Source of the DNA: an uncultured Lachnospiraceae bacterium
GTDB lineage: Bacteria; Bacillota; Clostridia; Lachnospirales; Lachnospiraceae
DNA: 42,878 nucleotides
NCBI GenBank assembly: GCA_947172645.1
Contig: CAMWBY010000026.1
Location: 1-42,878 of the forward strand
Direction: 5' to 3'
Part shown: positions 34,106-42,878 of the stretch, piece after piece
Layout of the letters: every line of letters starts with the position of its first letter
Position numbering within the stretch: the stretch's first letter is position 1
Made by a program: the position numbers and the translations under genes
The notes under the pieces: generated by a model
The model's database searches: none
Told to the model about the DNA's origin: nothing
Seen by the model: the letters and a program-made list of their open reading frames with translations, nothing else

Positions 34106-34855
34106 TTAATACCCATAAATATCATAAATTTCCGGCATATAAACTCCGGGTTCCTTGTAAACAATCAACGGTTTTTCCACCGTCAGCTGCGGCCTGCCGC
34201 CTCTGTTCGCCTCAATCAGCACCATATTCGGCTCCTTATCCACATAAGGATACACAAGCTGCATCCTCTTTGGCTCCAGTTTATAATCACATAGCAAGGT
34301 GATAATCTGCGCAAGCCTGAAAGGCCTGTGCACCATATAAAAATTCCCGCCAGGTTTTAAAAGCTTCGCCGTCTGTGCAATCACGTCTTCCAAGGTACAC
34401 AATATTTCGTGCCTGGCCACGGCCATGGCGTCGCTCGGATTGATAAGCCCATGCTGGCTCGTCATATATGGCGGATTACATGTGATAACGTCAAAAGAAG
34501 CAGCGTCAAATATACTCCCTGCTTCTTTAATATCCCCTGTCACTATATCAATCTTATCCTGTAATCCATTCAAAAGCACACTACGCCTTGCCATATCTGC
34601 ACTGTCCTTTTGAATCTCCAGACCAGTCAGATGGGCTGCACCCGTCTTAGCCTCCAAAAGAATCGGGATAATCCCCGTACCCGTCCCCAAGTCAAGCACA
34701 CATGCGCCGTCTTTCACACGCGCGAATCCTGACAGAAGCACCGCATCCATGCCGAAACAGAAGCGCCCGGTATCCTGTATAATACGGTATCCGTTGCGCT
34801 CCAAATCGTCGATTCTCTCATTTTCTTTTAGGGAAACAATGTTCTTCTCCTGCAT
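34106..34855 (-). CDS. trmN6: tRNA1(Val) (adenine(37)-N6)-methyltransferase-like protein
   Basis: 249-aa class I methyltransferase. SAM motif I is VLDLGTGTGIIPILL, and the N6-adenine catalytic motif is CNPPY. It matches YabB/TrmN6, which modifies A37 of tRNA-Val. Its ATG overlaps the ricT stop (TGATG), showing translational coupling. B. subtilis yabA, found between these genes there, is missing. Confidence 0.9.
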   Translation of the reverse strand: MQEKNIVSLKENERIDDLERNGYRIIQDTGRFCFGMDAVLLSGFARVKDGACVLDLGTGTGIIPILLEAKTGAAHLTGLEIQKDSADMARRSVLLNGLQDKIDIVTGDIKEAGSIFDAASFDVITCNPPYMTSQHGLINPSDAMAVARHEILCTLEDVIAQTAKLLKPGGNFYMVHRPFRLAQIITLLCDYKLEPKRMQLVYPYVDKEPNMVLIEANRGGRPQLTVEKPLIVYKEPGVYMPEIYDIYGY

Positions 34856-35769
34856 CAGTTTTCATCCAGCTTGGATTTCCCGGAATCCTGCTTCTCCAAT
34901 TTCTCCAGTTCTTTTAACTCCGCCTCACTGACATCAACCTTGCGGTTTTTGTTATGCTTCCTCTTGAAACGAAGCTGTTCCACCTTATATTCCTGAATCT
35001 CTTTCTCGTCGTCTATATTTACGATTACTTTAACCAACTGGCGAAGCACGTTGACGCTGTGCACCTCGCCCTTAAGCCCGTCCTCCGTGGTCACATAATC
35101 TCCCACATTGGGCAGCCTCCGGTTCAATTCCTCGTAAGTCTCTTCCTCATTTTTCAGGCAACACATAAGTCTGCCGCAGACGCCCGATATCTTGGTAGGG
35201 TTCAGGGAAAGATTCTGTTCCTTGGCCATCTTGATGGACACCGGGGCAAACTCAGACAAATGCGTATGACAGCATAAAGGCCTGCCGCAGATACCGATGC
35301 CGCCTAAAATTTTCGTCTCATCCCTCACGCCAATCTGCCGCAGCTCGATTCTTGTCTTGAAAACCGACGCCAGATCCTTTACCAATTCCCGGAAGTCAAT
35401 CCGTCCGTCCGCCGTGAAATAAAAGAGTACTTTGTTATTGTCAAACGTATATTCCGCGTCAATCAGCTTCATTTGCAGATTATGCTTCCTGATTTTCTCA
35501 AGGCAAATCTTAAACGCCTCTTTCTCCCGCTGTTTATTTGACGCCTCCTGCTCGTCGTCCTTGGGCGTCGCCACACGAAGCACCGCCTTCAACGGCTGTA
35601 CAACCTTCTCTTCCTCTTCCTCCCTGGGGTCCCCCACCACCGTGCCATACTCAATGCCGCGCGCCGTCTCTACGATAACATGGTCATTCTTCTTAATGTC
35701 CAGTTCCCCCGGGTCAAAAAAATATATCTTACCGGCGGTACGGAACCGCACGCCTATCACTCGTATCAT
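34855..35769 (-). CDS. ricT: PSP1-family protein RicT (YaaT)
   Basis: 304 aa. The PSP1 domain occupies the middle, with the conserved Cys-rich part GGIGICGRPLCCHTHL and SGVCGRLMCCLKNE. In B. subtilis RicT with RicA and RicF carries iron-sulfur clusters and directs RNase Y cleavage and sporulation. The C-terminal 40 residues are a highly charged Lys/Glu tail. It lies between holB and trmN6 as in B. subtilis. Confidence 0.92.
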   Translation of the reverse strand: MIRVIGVRFRTAGKIYFFDPGELDIKKNDHVIVETARGIEYGTVVGDPREEEEEKVVQPLKAVLRVATPKDDEQEASNKQREKEAFKICLEKIRKHNLQMKLIDAEYTFDNNKVLFYFTADGRIDFRELVKDLASVFKTRIELRQIGVRDETKILGGIGICGRPLCCHTHLSEFAPVSIKMAKEQNLSLNPTKISGVCGRLMCCLKNEEETYEELNRRLPNVGDYVTTEDGLKGEVHSVNVLRQLVKVIVNIDDEKEIQEYKVEQLRFKRKHNKNRKVDVSEAELKELEKLEKQDSGKSKLDEN

Positions 35770-35790
35770 AATCTATCAACCTCCATGTTT

Positions 35791-36780
35791 CTAATTCTCT
35801 TTGACAGTCAACAGCAAAAGTTCCATCGTCAGCTCAAAATTGACATTGGCGTCCAACCTTCTCTTCGCCTGCTGCAAGGCGTTAACGATATTTTCAATTC
35901 CTTCGTATGTGCTTCTGTCCGACACACGCATAATCTGCTGTATCTCTTCTTTGAAAATCAGACTGTTCACATCCTTCGTGGCTTTAAAAAGCAGCACGTC
36001 ACGGTACCACGCAGACAGGATGTCCAAATAATCGTTTACATCAAATTTATACTCTGTAATCTTCTTAATTGCTTTGACAATCTCGTTGATTTCCATATCT
36101 TTAATGTATTTTACCAACGTGACTGCCTCTTCCTTAACCTTCTCAAATTCTTCACTGCTTGCAAGCATTTTTGCCTTACCAATATTGCCCCTGGCAAAAG
36201 CCACGCAAATATTCGCCTTGTAATCCGGCACGCCAAGCTCTTCCATCAGATATTTCTTGACTTTAGCATCCGCTACAGGCTTCATATTTAACACCACACA
36301 CCTGCTTAGGATGGTAGGAAGCAGCGCGTCCACATTGGTCGTCAGAATAAGAAATACCACATACTCCGGCGGCTCTTCCAACGTTTTTAGCAGCGCGTTC
36401 TGCGCCTGGACCTTCATCTTCTCGCCCTCGTTGATAATGTATATTTTCCGCGGGCTGCTGTACGGTTTTATATCAATGTCACCGTTTATCTGCCTTCTGA
36501 TGTCGTCCACGCCTATCGTATTAGGCTTTTCATGGCTCACAAATATGATATCCGGTTGGTTATTGCTAAGCGCCTGTTTACAGGAATGGCACTCTCCGCA
36601 CGGTTCCGCGCCGCCTTTTTCACATTGCAATGCCATGGCAAAGACCCGGGCAATAAATTCCTTACCGCTGCTTCTCTCCCCGTTAATGATATACGCATGC
36701 GACACTTTATTTGTAGAAAGTGCGTTTTGCAAATGCTCTTTGAGTTGTTCTTGTCCTATAATGTCCGTAAATTTAGCCAT
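35791..36780 (-). CDS. holB: DNA polymerase III subunit delta'
   Basis: 329-aa clamp-loader subunit with an AAA+ fold. The zinc module has four Cys (CEKGGAEPCGECHSC), the P-loop-like GERSSGKEFIARV is degenerate as usual for delta', and KVQAQNALLKTLEEPP and LLPTILSRC match the family. It works in loading the sliding clamp. It lies between yaaR and ricT. Confidence 0.93.
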   Translation of the reverse strand: MAKFTDIIGQEQLKEHLQNALSTNKVSHAYIINGERSSGKEFIARVFAMALQCEKGGAEPCGECHSCKQALSNNQPDIIFVSHEKPNTIGVDDIRRQINGDIDIKPYSSPRKIYIINEGEKMKVQAQNALLKTLEEPPEYVVFLILTTNVDALLPTILSRCVVLNMKPVADAKVKKYLMEELGVPDYKANICVAFARGNIGKAKMLASSEEFEKVKEEAVTLVKYIKDMEINEIVKAIKKITEYKFDVNDYLDILSAWYRDVLLFKATKDVNSLIFKEEIQQIMRVSDRSTYEGIENIVNALQQAKRRLDANVNFELTMELLLLTVKEN

Positions 36781-36815
36781 CTATAACCCCACCCATCTGA
36801 AAGAAAACCTTATCC

Positions 36816-37256
36816 TCAAGTAAAAATATCAAGCAGCAATCCCCGAATTTCCCCTATCTTACTTAAAATAGCCAGATTATCCTGCTCATCCTTGACAAGT
36901 TCCTGCGCCAATTGGTCCAGGTTCTCATCAATCAGCCTGATAATTCCATATACCCTGTGCCGGCCTTTCCTGTCCAGGAAATTTTCCCTGGAAAAAGCAT
37001 GGGACCGGTTGACTACTTCGTTGAGAAAATCCTTAATCAACGCACGGTATCTCTTCATATCCTTGATATCCCTGTGCTTTGAAAGTTTATCCCCCTGCCT
37101 TGTAATTTCCTCCATCATGCCTGTCAAGGCATTCTGTAAATCCTGTTCTTCAATTCTGCTGACAAGAGTGAACTTAAATGTGCCATCCGTCTCATGCGCC
37201 TGCGTCGTCTGTTCCACCGGCACCGCCTGCTGCACCTGATTCACTTTGATATCCAT
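36816..37256 (-). CDS. yaaR: YaaR family protein (DUF327)
   Basis: 146-aa helical protein of DUF327. The family-like segment is [19 protein letters not shown], then [19 protein letters not shown]. Function unknown. In B. subtilis it lies between yaaQ and holB; here it directly precedes holB (35-base gap) and follows the guanylate-kinase-like gene. Confidence 0.88.
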   Translation of the reverse strand: MDIKVNQVQQAVPVEQTTQAHETDGTFKFTLVSRIEEQDLQNALTGMMEEITRQGDKLSKHRDIKDMKRYRALIKDFLNEVVNRSHAFSRENFLDRKGRHRVYGIIRLIDENLDQLAQELVKDEQDNLAILSKIGEIRGLLLDIFT

Positions 37257-37309
37257 CTCTTGCCACCTCCCTGCTCTCTGTCATATATGAATATATATTA
37301 TATATCGAC

Positions 37310-37900
37310 TCAGCCTAAGTTTTGTTGTAGATACGAGAGGATTTCTTCCAGACACTTATCCAAATCATCATTGTAGAACGTCCTCTCAATGCCCGTCTTC
37401 TTAAGCCTTTCCCCGGAAAAGTCCTCGGCATCAGCCAGGAACCGTCTGCACATTTCTTCATATTGCGGATTGTCCTCCGCCCGTTCCCTGTCCAGTGCCC
37501 TCTGTAGACGTACCCCGTCATCTAACTCAATCATAACAGGCAGCACTTTCTCTTTTCCATAAAACCTCTGCATATGCACATATGCTTCCAGCGTGCCAAT
37601 TATGATGTAAGAATAGTTCACCAGGTCAACCGTATTATCCGCTACTGTAAAATATCTCCACAGACCCAGACAAGTGTGATACGCTCTGGCCTCAATCACG
37701 CTTCCTTTGCCAAGCAGCTCCTGAAACCCCGCCTCGTCCGTAAAGTGGTATTCCACCCCTTCTCGCTCGCCTGCCCTGATAGGGCGGGTTGTATACGGAA
37801 TGATGGTCTGCAAGGCGACCCTGTTCTGTGACAGCAATTTCTTATAGATTGTATCTTTTCCCGATGAACTTCTTCCCATCAGGCACACGATTTTTCCCAT
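37310..37900 (-). CDS. Guanylate kinase-like protein
   Basis: 196 aa. The P-loop GRSSSGKDT is near the start and the GMP-binding segment YTTRPIRAGEREGVEYHF is intact, so it belongs to the guanylate kinase superfamily. The nucleotide-monophosphate part diverges (EARAYHTCLGLWRYF in place of the usual YGT-containing segment). It stands where B. subtilis has tmk. It may be a second, specialised NMP kinase rather than the housekeeping Gmk. Confidence 0.75.
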   Translation of the reverse strand: MGKIVCLMGRSSSGKDTIYKKLLSQNRVALQTIIPYTTRPIRAGEREGVEYHFTDEAGFQELLGKGSVIEARAYHTCLGLWRYFTVADNTVDLVNYSYIIIGTLEAYVHMQRFYGKEKVLPVMIELDDGVRLQRALDRERAEDNPQYEEMCRRFLADAEDFSGERLKKTGIERTFYNDDLDKCLEEILSYLQQNLG

Positions 37901-37965
37901 ATTGACAAATACCTTTTACCGATAACTATCCCTTATATTAATAATGCCATACTTTGCAAGGAATT

Positions 37966-39522
37966 TCAAATACTGTCTTCCACAAGCACCGCCACATTTC
38001 CTTTTCTCGTTATTCCTTGCACATTTAGCCCTATACGCATACTCTCCCCGATTCTATCCAGTATCGTGTCATTTATCATTTCTCCCGGTACAAGAAGCGG
38101 CACACCCGGCGGATACAAATTAATAAAATCAGCTGCTATCCTGCCGCCGCTTTTCTCAAGGGGTATTTCTTCAAACCGTATATGGAAAGCGTCGGAAGGG
38201 GTCATCTTTATTTTCGGCGGTATATCACCTCCATAAACCGCATCATCCTTGCCCGCCATCACCTTATCTGACTGCTTTCTGCCCGCTTCCGCGGTTCCTT
38301 CTTCTATCCTACCATCAATTTCTGTCAGCGCGTCAGCCAATCTCTGCCAACCCTCATCGGTATCCATAATTGTCATAATTGCCAGAACATAATTGCCTGC
38401 GGCCATCTCCATCTGCAAGTGATATTCATCCCGCAGCATATCATAAAGCTGCTGTCCGTTTAAAAAACCATCCTCTGCAAATATAACCAGTTTTCCTATA
38501 TCCCAACCTGTCATATGGCATTGATACCGACAAGACGTTTTCTCTCTTGCCTGTGCTTGATTTCTGTCATTCGTCATTTCTGGCTTATCTGGTATTCTTC
38601 CAAGACGGATATGACGACAGGTTTCTATCCTTTTACGAAACACATCGTATTGCTGCCTCATATATGCAAACCGCTGTGCCCCCTGCGATTCTATATACCG
38701 GATACAGCTGTCCATACTCGCCATCATCACATAAGACGGACTGCTTGTTTGCAGCATTCCTACGTATTTGTCAAGCATCCGGCGGTTCACCCTGTCCCCC
38801 TGTACATGCAGCAGCGCCGTCTGCGTCATGGCGGGAAGGGTCTTATGCAGACTATGGATTACAATATCCGCGCCGCCACAGACAGCGCCTTCCGGCATTC
38901 CTTTAAAAAGCCCTAAATGCGCCCCGTGCGCCTCGTCCACGATGAGTATCTTCCCCTGTCCGTGCACCACATCCGCAATGGCTCTCGTATCTGACACAAT
39001 CCCCTCATAAGTTGGCGAAGTAATCACCACGGCCTTGCAGTCCGGATGCGCATCCAGTAGGCGGCCAATCTCCTCTGCATCCGCCCCGTCATAAATTCCA
39101 TACTCCTGAAGAATGGGCGGATAATAATATGCCACTTTCAATTCCTGCATGATTGCCGCATGATAGACAGATTTGTGACAATTACGCGCTATCAGCAACC
39201 CGTCTCCCCGCTCTGTGACAGCCATGACTGCCGCCAATATGCCGCAGGTGCTTCCATTGACTAAATAATATGTTTTATCGGCTCCGTACAGACGGTTAGC
39301 ACGCATCTGCGCATCACGCAAAATTCCCTCCGCATGATGCAGATTATCAAATCCGTCTATCTCCGTGATATCAATTCCATAATACTGTGCCATCTCCCCC
39401 GCCAGTGCACTTCGTTTATGCCCGGGCATATGGTAGGGATAGTAATCGCTCTCCGCATACATGCATAACGCCGCATACAGCCCATGGGAGCTTTTATTTT
39501 CATGTACTGTATTTCCTCTCAT
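37966..39522 (-). CDS. Orn/Lys/Arg decarboxylase-family PLP enzyme
   Basis: 518-aa fold-type I PLP enzyme of the Orn/Lys/Arg decarboxylase major domain (YPYHMPGHKRS, GSTCGILAAVMA, VDEAHGAHLG). The PLP-binding Lys is in HSLHKTLPAMTQ. The C-terminal domain includes the YPPGVPLLVPGE motif. It is the counterpart of B. subtilis yaaO/speA, so a basic amino-acid decarboxylase in polyamine synthesis is likely. An Asp/Lys-rich insertion sits at about residues 420-440. Confidence 0.88.
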   Translation of the reverse strand: MRGNTVHENKSSHGLYAALCMYAESDYYPYHMPGHKRSALAGEMAQYYGIDITEIDGFDNLHHAEGILRDAQMRANRLYGADKTYYLVNGSTCGILAAVMAVTERGDGLLIARNCHKSVYHAAIMQELKVAYYYPPILQEYGIYDGADAEEIGRLLDAHPDCKAVVITSPTYEGIVSDTRAIADVVHGQGKILIVDEAHGAHLGLFKGMPEGAVCGGADIVIHSLHKTLPAMTQTALLHVQGDRVNRRMLDKYVGMLQTSSPSYVMMASMDSCIRYIESQGAQRFAYMRQQYDVFRKRIETCRHIRLGRIPDKPEMTNDRNQAQAREKTSCRYQCHMTGWDIGKLVIFAEDGFLNGQQLYDMLRDEYHLQMEMAAGNYVLAIMTIMDTDEGWQRLADALTEIDGRIEEGTAEAGRKQSDKVMAGKDDAVYGGDIPPKIKMTPSDAFHIRFEEIPLEKSGGRIAADFINLYPPGVPLLVPGEMINDTILDRIGESMRIGLNVQGITRKGNVAVLVEDSI

Positions 39523-39563
39523 TGCTTCCCTGCCCTCAGCGTCCGGCTGTCTATGTTCTTTCT

Positions 39564-40106
39564 CTATGACGCTTTCGCTCCATGTCCCTTATGCAGCCCG
39601 ACTGTCTCCATCAATGAACAATACTTGTCAGCCGCAGTAACCACCCAGGCTTCCCTGCATGTGGGCGGCACTACGGACAACGGCCACATATGCTTTCTGA
39701 TAATCTCTCTCTGTACATCATTCAATTCATACTCTTTTTCTGCATTTGCAAGCGCGATACCCGGATGCCAAAAACCATGGAGCCTCTTGCGCTGTGACAA
39801 ATATGCCTTGTCATGCCAGTCGTATAAAAAATAATCATGCAATAGGGCTCCCCTGATTAAATCATGCTTATTACATCTTAACCTTAGTTTATTGTTTAAA
39901 AGCAAGCTGTAACGCGCCACATCCATCACGTGATTGTGTACGCTCATCGTGCCGTGCTGAATATGCGCCTGGGTTTTCTTAAAATTCTCCGATTCCAGAA
40001 TATCAGCCCCATGCTTTCTAAGCAGCGCATGAATCTTCTTATGTCGCTCATATAATCTTCTGATTCGTTCTTTATATTTCTGCTCATCACGCCTCATCGT
40101 TACCAT
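39564..40106 (-). CDS. HD-domain protein (predicted phosphohydrolase)
   Basis: 180 aa. HD-type metal ligands are visible: HNHVMDVARYS (first His) and the HD dyad in LLHDYFLYDWHD. A late Asp occurs in VTAADKYCSL. Small stand-alone HD proteins hydrolyse nucleotides or phosphoesters; the substrate is unknown. The start at 40106 has AGGAGAAGG before it, with a promoter at 40126-40154. Confidence 0.82.
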   Translation of the reverse strand: MVTMRRDEQKYKERIRRLYERHKKIHALLRKHGADILESENFKKTQAHIQHGTMSVHNHVMDVARYSLLLNNKLRLRCNKHDLIRGALLHDYFLYDWHDKAYLSQRKRLHGFWHPGIALANAEKEYELNDVQREIIRKHMWPLSVVPPTCREAWVVTAADKYCSLMETVGLHKGHGAKAS

Positions 40107-40125
40107 ATGCCTTCTCCTATATCAT

Positions 40126-40154
40126 ATTTTACTACTTTTCTGCGCCGTTCTCAA
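40126..40154 (-). promoter_or_regulatory. Promoter upstream of the HD/decarboxylase/housekeeping operon
   Basis: On the minus strand TTGAGA (40154-40149) and TAAAAT (40131-40126) have a 17-base spacer. It lies in the 104-base gap after the glycosyltransferase gene and can start the long operon down to rsmI. Confidence 0.6.
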
Positions 40155-40210
40155 TCAGCATACACCCACCGCTTACTCCTGCAATTACAAACTGATTGTC
40201 CTGTCATTCC

Positions 40211-41389
40211 TCATCTGCCCTCAATCATCTTATGCAATACCTCTGCCCGATGCATCCATGTATGTCCTTTTGAAGCCATTTCATAACCTGCATCAGCTAT
40301 CGCCTGCATTTTATCCGGCGCTGCAAGCAATGCCTCCACAATCTCCGGAAGGCGCTCCTTCTTTTTCAGAGAATAAATGCTGCAATCTGTCCCGTCATGC
40401 AGTATACTGTCCAGATAAACACTGCTGTCCGTCAGGCACACCGCGCCATTCAACATTGTATTAAATATCCTGTCATGCGCCCCATCCTTAAACCAGGGCA
40501 TTACATTAAGCGATATTTTCGACTGGCTGAGCTTTTTCAGGCAGCCCACGGAATCCAGATTGTTCATCACAATCAAGTTCTTCTGCTGCTTACAAGGTAA
40601 CCGCTCCCATCCATCACCAAAAACATGTACCTTAACTCCTCCATCCACAAGTTGCTGTACCGCCTGTCCCCTCACCGTATACCGCACATATAAATCGATA
40701 AACGTAAGCGCAGCCATAGCTTTCTTAAGTTCGTCCTCCGCAACTTCACCCACTTCATCAAGCAGGTGCGCCTCTGCAACTTCTTCCACTGTCCGCTCCG
40801 GATTAGCCAGTAAGTCATCTATCATTCCATAATAGAATGCTGTATATTCATCATTGATTCTTGTAATATATTGTTCAAAAGTCTGGGGCGGACAATAGTT
40901 TCCAACCATCATCACATCATATTTGCGGCACGTAATTGGTGCATTCGATTTATTCGGGTATAACTTGGTGCCCGCCAATGGCAGGAAAGACTCCAATTGA
41001 ATCTCCGGAAAAAACCGCTGCATATATTTCTCATGATTTCTGTCTATACTAATCTGATGGTAATTGGATGGAACTTTTTCTATAAAATGATGATAGTACA
41101 TCGGATGGTCCACTACGATATTATAACTGGGGATATTCAATGCATCCCACATTGTCCTTCCGTTCTCATCCAGAAAATATTCTTCGCCACTCATGCCATG
41201 AAAATTAAAATTAATCAGTACGGTATTTCCCCTCTCAAAAAAACGGAAAAATTTCTCCGTACTGTTCCATGGCTTGCTAAGGTCATAGATAAAGACTTCA
41301 TGTCCAAGCCCCTGCATAGCCTCCGCAATCTGCCGCGAAAAATAACCCTGTGTCTCGATGTCCCCCTCAAAAAACATGATTTTTTTCAT
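40211..41389 (-). CDS. CgeB-like glycosyltransferase family protein
   Basis: 392-aa protein of the GT-B fold, resembling the DUF3880/CgeB group. It starts MKKIMFFEGDIETQG; the nucleotide-sugar side has VHVFGDGWERLP, KISLNVMPWFKDGAHDRIFNTMLNGAV and a C-terminal Glu/Asp-rich helix. B. subtilis CgeB acts in spore-coat glycosylation, but no acceptor can be named here. The EIIC gene ends only 5 bases upstream, so the two are cotranscribed. Confidence 0.78.
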   Translation of the reverse strand: MKKIMFFEGDIETQGYFSRQIAEAMQGLGHEVFIYDLSKPWNSTEKFFRFFERGNTVLINFNFHGMSGEEYFLDENGRTMWDALNIPSYNIVVDHPMYYHHFIEKVPSNYHQISIDRNHEKYMQRFFPEIQLESFLPLAGTKLYPNKSNAPITCRKYDVMMVGNYCPPQTFEQYITRINDEYTAFYYGMIDDLLANPERTVEEVAEAHLLDEVGEVAEDELKKAMAALTFIDLYVRYTVRGQAVQQLVDGGVKVHVFGDGWERLPCKQQKNLIVMNNLDSVGCLKKLSQSKISLNVMPWFKDGAHDRIFNTMLNGAVCLTDSSVYLDSILHDGTDCSIYSLKKKERLPEIVEALLAAPDKMQAIADAGYEMASKGHTWMHRAEVLHKMIEGR

Positions 41390-41394
41390 GATTT

Positions 41395-42492
41395 TCAGCT
41401 ATACTCCTTTTCCTGTTCTGTATCCCTGTAGACCATCGCGGTAATAATAAAACTTGCCACGAAGGCTACTACACCCACGATAATTGCTTTCCACAAGTTA
41501 TTCGGCTCATCTGCACTATAAAACATTAAAATTGAAGGAATACTGGAGAAAGTAAATATGTAACAATGTACTGTTAAAAATCCTTGCACAACGCCCGCAA
41601 TCAAACAGCCTAGTATATTACCAATAACAGGCGTTTTCTCCTTATAGCATATACCAAACATGGACGGTTCCGCAATCCCCGCTATTGCCACCGTCACCAT
41701 GGCTCCCAACGACATAGCCCGCTTCTCTTTGTTTTTCGTCTTCACAAATACGCCCAGGTCACAACCCGCCAGTGAAATATTAAAAGACAAGAACGCCACC
41801 ATAATGCCATAATCCACGCCCGTCAAACCAATCTGCGTAATCGCCAGCGTCATGAAAATCCAGTGCGTCCCTGTGGATACCAACACTAATAACAATGCCG
41901 AAAAAAGTCCCCAAGCCACAAAAGGCGCCTGCGTCTGCATTGCGTCCAGGCCCTCCGCCAAAGCGCTGCTAATCAGGCTGACTATCGGTTCGATTACTAC
42001 AATACCCAAAAGGGAAGTGAGTGTAATCACGCAAAATGCCAGAAAATACGGCTGCAAGCTCTCTTTCATCAGCTTCTTAAACCATTTTACAATATAGGAC
42101 ATACAATAAATCAACAAAATGACCGGAATAACACTGTACGCGTAGGTCGCCGGAACTACCGGAATCCCTATAAACGTAACCTTTTCACCGCTCTCCATCA
42201 GCTCTGCAAAATCAGGAAGCAGCATCACGCATATACTTGTAATGGCAAGCAGCGGATCCGTATTAAAATGTTTCGCCGCAGAATAGGCAACAAACACCGG
42301 AAGAAAGTAAAATGGTGTCGTCGCAATTGCAGACATAATTGCTTCTGTCGTCCCTGTCAAAATATGCAGTGTTGTAAGAAGCAGTACCACCATCTTAAGG
42401 ATACCGCCTGCCAGTACAATCGGTATAATCGGCGCCATACATTCCGTAATATGGTCAAATACTGCTGATATTGATTTCTTTACTGTATCCAC
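41395..42492 (-). CDS. Orphan PTS EIIC membrane component (glucose/beta-glucoside type)
   Basis: 365-aa membrane protein with about ten TM segments. The signature GIAEPSMFGICYKE corresponds to the GITEP motif of the glucose/glucoside EIIC superfamily; TGTHWIFMTL is also typical. No EIIA or EIIB domain is attached or adjacent, so it needs partners encoded elsewhere, or works as a facilitator. The start is GTG with AAGGAG 8 bases before it. Confidence 0.85.
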   Translation of the reverse strand: MDTVKKSISAVFDHITECMAPIIPIVLAGGILKMVVLLLTTLHILTGTTEAIMSAIATTPFYFLPVFVAYSAAKHFNTDPLLAITSICVMLLPDFAELMESGEKVTFIGIPVVPATYAYSVIPVILLIYCMSYIVKWFKKLMKESLQPYFLAFCVITLTSLLGIVVIEPIVSLISSALAEGLDAMQTQAPFVAWGLFSALLLVLVSTGTHWIFMTLAITQIGLTGVDYGIMVAFLSFNISLAGCDLGVFVKTKNKEKRAMSLGAMVTVAIAGIAEPSMFGICYKEKTPVIGNILGCLIAGVVQGFLTVHCYIFTFSSIPSILMFYSADEPNNLWKAIIVGVVAFVASFIITAMVYRDTEQEKEYS

Positions 42493-42532
42493 AATAATAC
42501 TCCTTCGTCTATAGTGTTTTATTCCGCATTAC

Positions 42533-42541
42533 ATTATACCA
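42533..42541 (-). promoter_or_regulatory. Extended -10 promoter of the EIIC gene
   Basis: On the minus strand TGGTATAAT, an extended -10 (TGnTATAAT), about 40 bases before the GTG start. No good -35 is visible. Confidence 0.45.
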
Positions 42542-42744
42542 AACCGTCAACAAGTCCGCTAGTGTGTTATTTTCTAATTGAATACAAATTCTACATACAA
42601 AAAACTGCCATAAAATGTAATGAACCAACAACATATAGCTTTAGTATTCACAATACCTATACTAGATGTCATAGGGAATTTCCATTTTACAACAGTTCTT
42701 TCAACCTAATCTGCTATTATTCTAAAAAGGCAATAGCCCCGCAA

Positions 42745-42817
42745 TGAAGCACGGGGGATTCGAACCCCCGACAACCTGATTAAAAGTCAGGTGCTCTACC
42801 GACTGAGCTAGTGCTCC
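42745..42817 (-). tRNA. tRNA-Lys (anticodon TTT)
   Basis: 73 nt cloverleaf. The acceptor stem is GGAGCAC/GTGCTTC with discriminator A, the D-arm has AGCTCAGTCGGTAGAGC, the anticodon loop CTTTTAA reads TTT, and the T-arm has GGTTCGAATCC. CCA is not encoded. A short GGC-TATT-GCC hairpin and TTTTT follow at about 42725-42740 as a terminator. Confidence 0.95.
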
Positions 42818-42827
42818 ATAAGAAAAA

Positions 42828-42878
42828 TGCCCAGAACCGGAATCGAACCAGTGACACGAGGATTTTCAGTCCTCTGCT
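42828..42878 (-). tRNA. tRNA-Phe (anticodon GAA), cut by the window end
   Basis: The 3' two thirds of a tRNA: anticodon stem-loop GAGGA-CTGAAAA-TCCTC with anticodon GAA, T-arm GGTTCGATTCC, and the 3' acceptor strand ending TGGGCA. CCA is not encoded. The D-arm lies beyond the window. Confidence 0.92.

Noticed and set aside
1..42878. CRISPR array, rRNA genes, complete insertion sequence or prophage
   Set aside because: No regularly spaced repeats, rRNA-like sequence, transposase or phage structural genes were seen on either strand.

Overview
This window looks like a chromosomal segment of a spore-forming, anaerobic Firmicute, most likely a Lachnospiraceae (Clostridium cluster XIVa) species. 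The reasons are a FabK-type (not FabI) fatty-acid operon, a spore maturation gene (spmA), the RicT/YaaR/HolB/TrmN6/RsmI gene order known from Bacillus and Clostridium, a rubredoxin-GltS fusion, YesM/YesN-type two-component genes, tRNAs without encoded CCA, and intergenic palindromic repeats. Almost everything is on the minus strand. The exceptions are the first two genes and one AraC regulator.

Layout. 1-3842 (+): a YesM/YesN-like sensor kinase and AraC-type response regulator. The kinase is broken by a 1-base deletion exactly at its phospho-acceptor motif, and a small palindromic insertion sits at the regulator's ribosome binding site. 3943-5633 (-): an MqsR-like toxin with an MqsA-Panacea-like antitoxin, under a near-consensus promoter bracketed by two identical palindromic operators. 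This module abuts a truncated DUF4317 gene (to 6261). 6407-9225 (-): a three-domain S1 protein, a VOC protein and a rubredoxin-GltS fusion. 9434-15162 (-): a signalling cluster with a c-di-GMP HD-GYP phosphodiesterase, a PilZ protein, a lipoprotein, a stand-alone receiver and a 7TM hybrid kinase (PAS, kinase, REC, Hpt). 15250-15460: a palindromic repeat. 15461-19898: an ABC half-transporter pair with a divergent AraC regulator.

19899-23600 is an accessory, AT-rich stretch. It holds a decayed EVE + PD-(D/E)XK nuclease gene, a degenerate second copy of the spmA 3' end including its terminator, and a four-gene operon. That operon encodes an MNT nucleotidyltransferase antitoxin, a HEPN toxin, a multi-pass membrane protein with what looks like a divergent GT51 (peptidoglycan transglycosylase) domain, and a 52-aa HTH-like peptide. 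It lies between the two spmA copies and is the best candidate for an undescribed system.

23620-31589 (-): spmA and the type II fatty-acid operon acpP-fabK-fabD-fabG-fabF-fabZ-(NMO-like)-fabH. Two FabT/FabR-like operators (TTTGA-N3-TCAAA) lie before acpP and before fabD. No acetyl-CoA carboxylase genes and no MarR-type regulator are present. 31700-39522 (-): the housekeeping string decarboxylase-guanylate kinase-like-yaaR-holB-ricT-trmN6-glycoside hydrolase-like-rsmI, resembling the B. subtilis yaaO-tmk-yaaQRT-yabB-yabC region with a GMK-like gene in place of tmk. 39564-42492 (-): an HD-domain protein, a CgeB-like glycosyltransferase and an orphan PTS EIIC. The window ends in tRNA-Lys and a partial tRNA-Phe. 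No CRISPR array, rRNA, complete insertion sequence or phage gene was seen.
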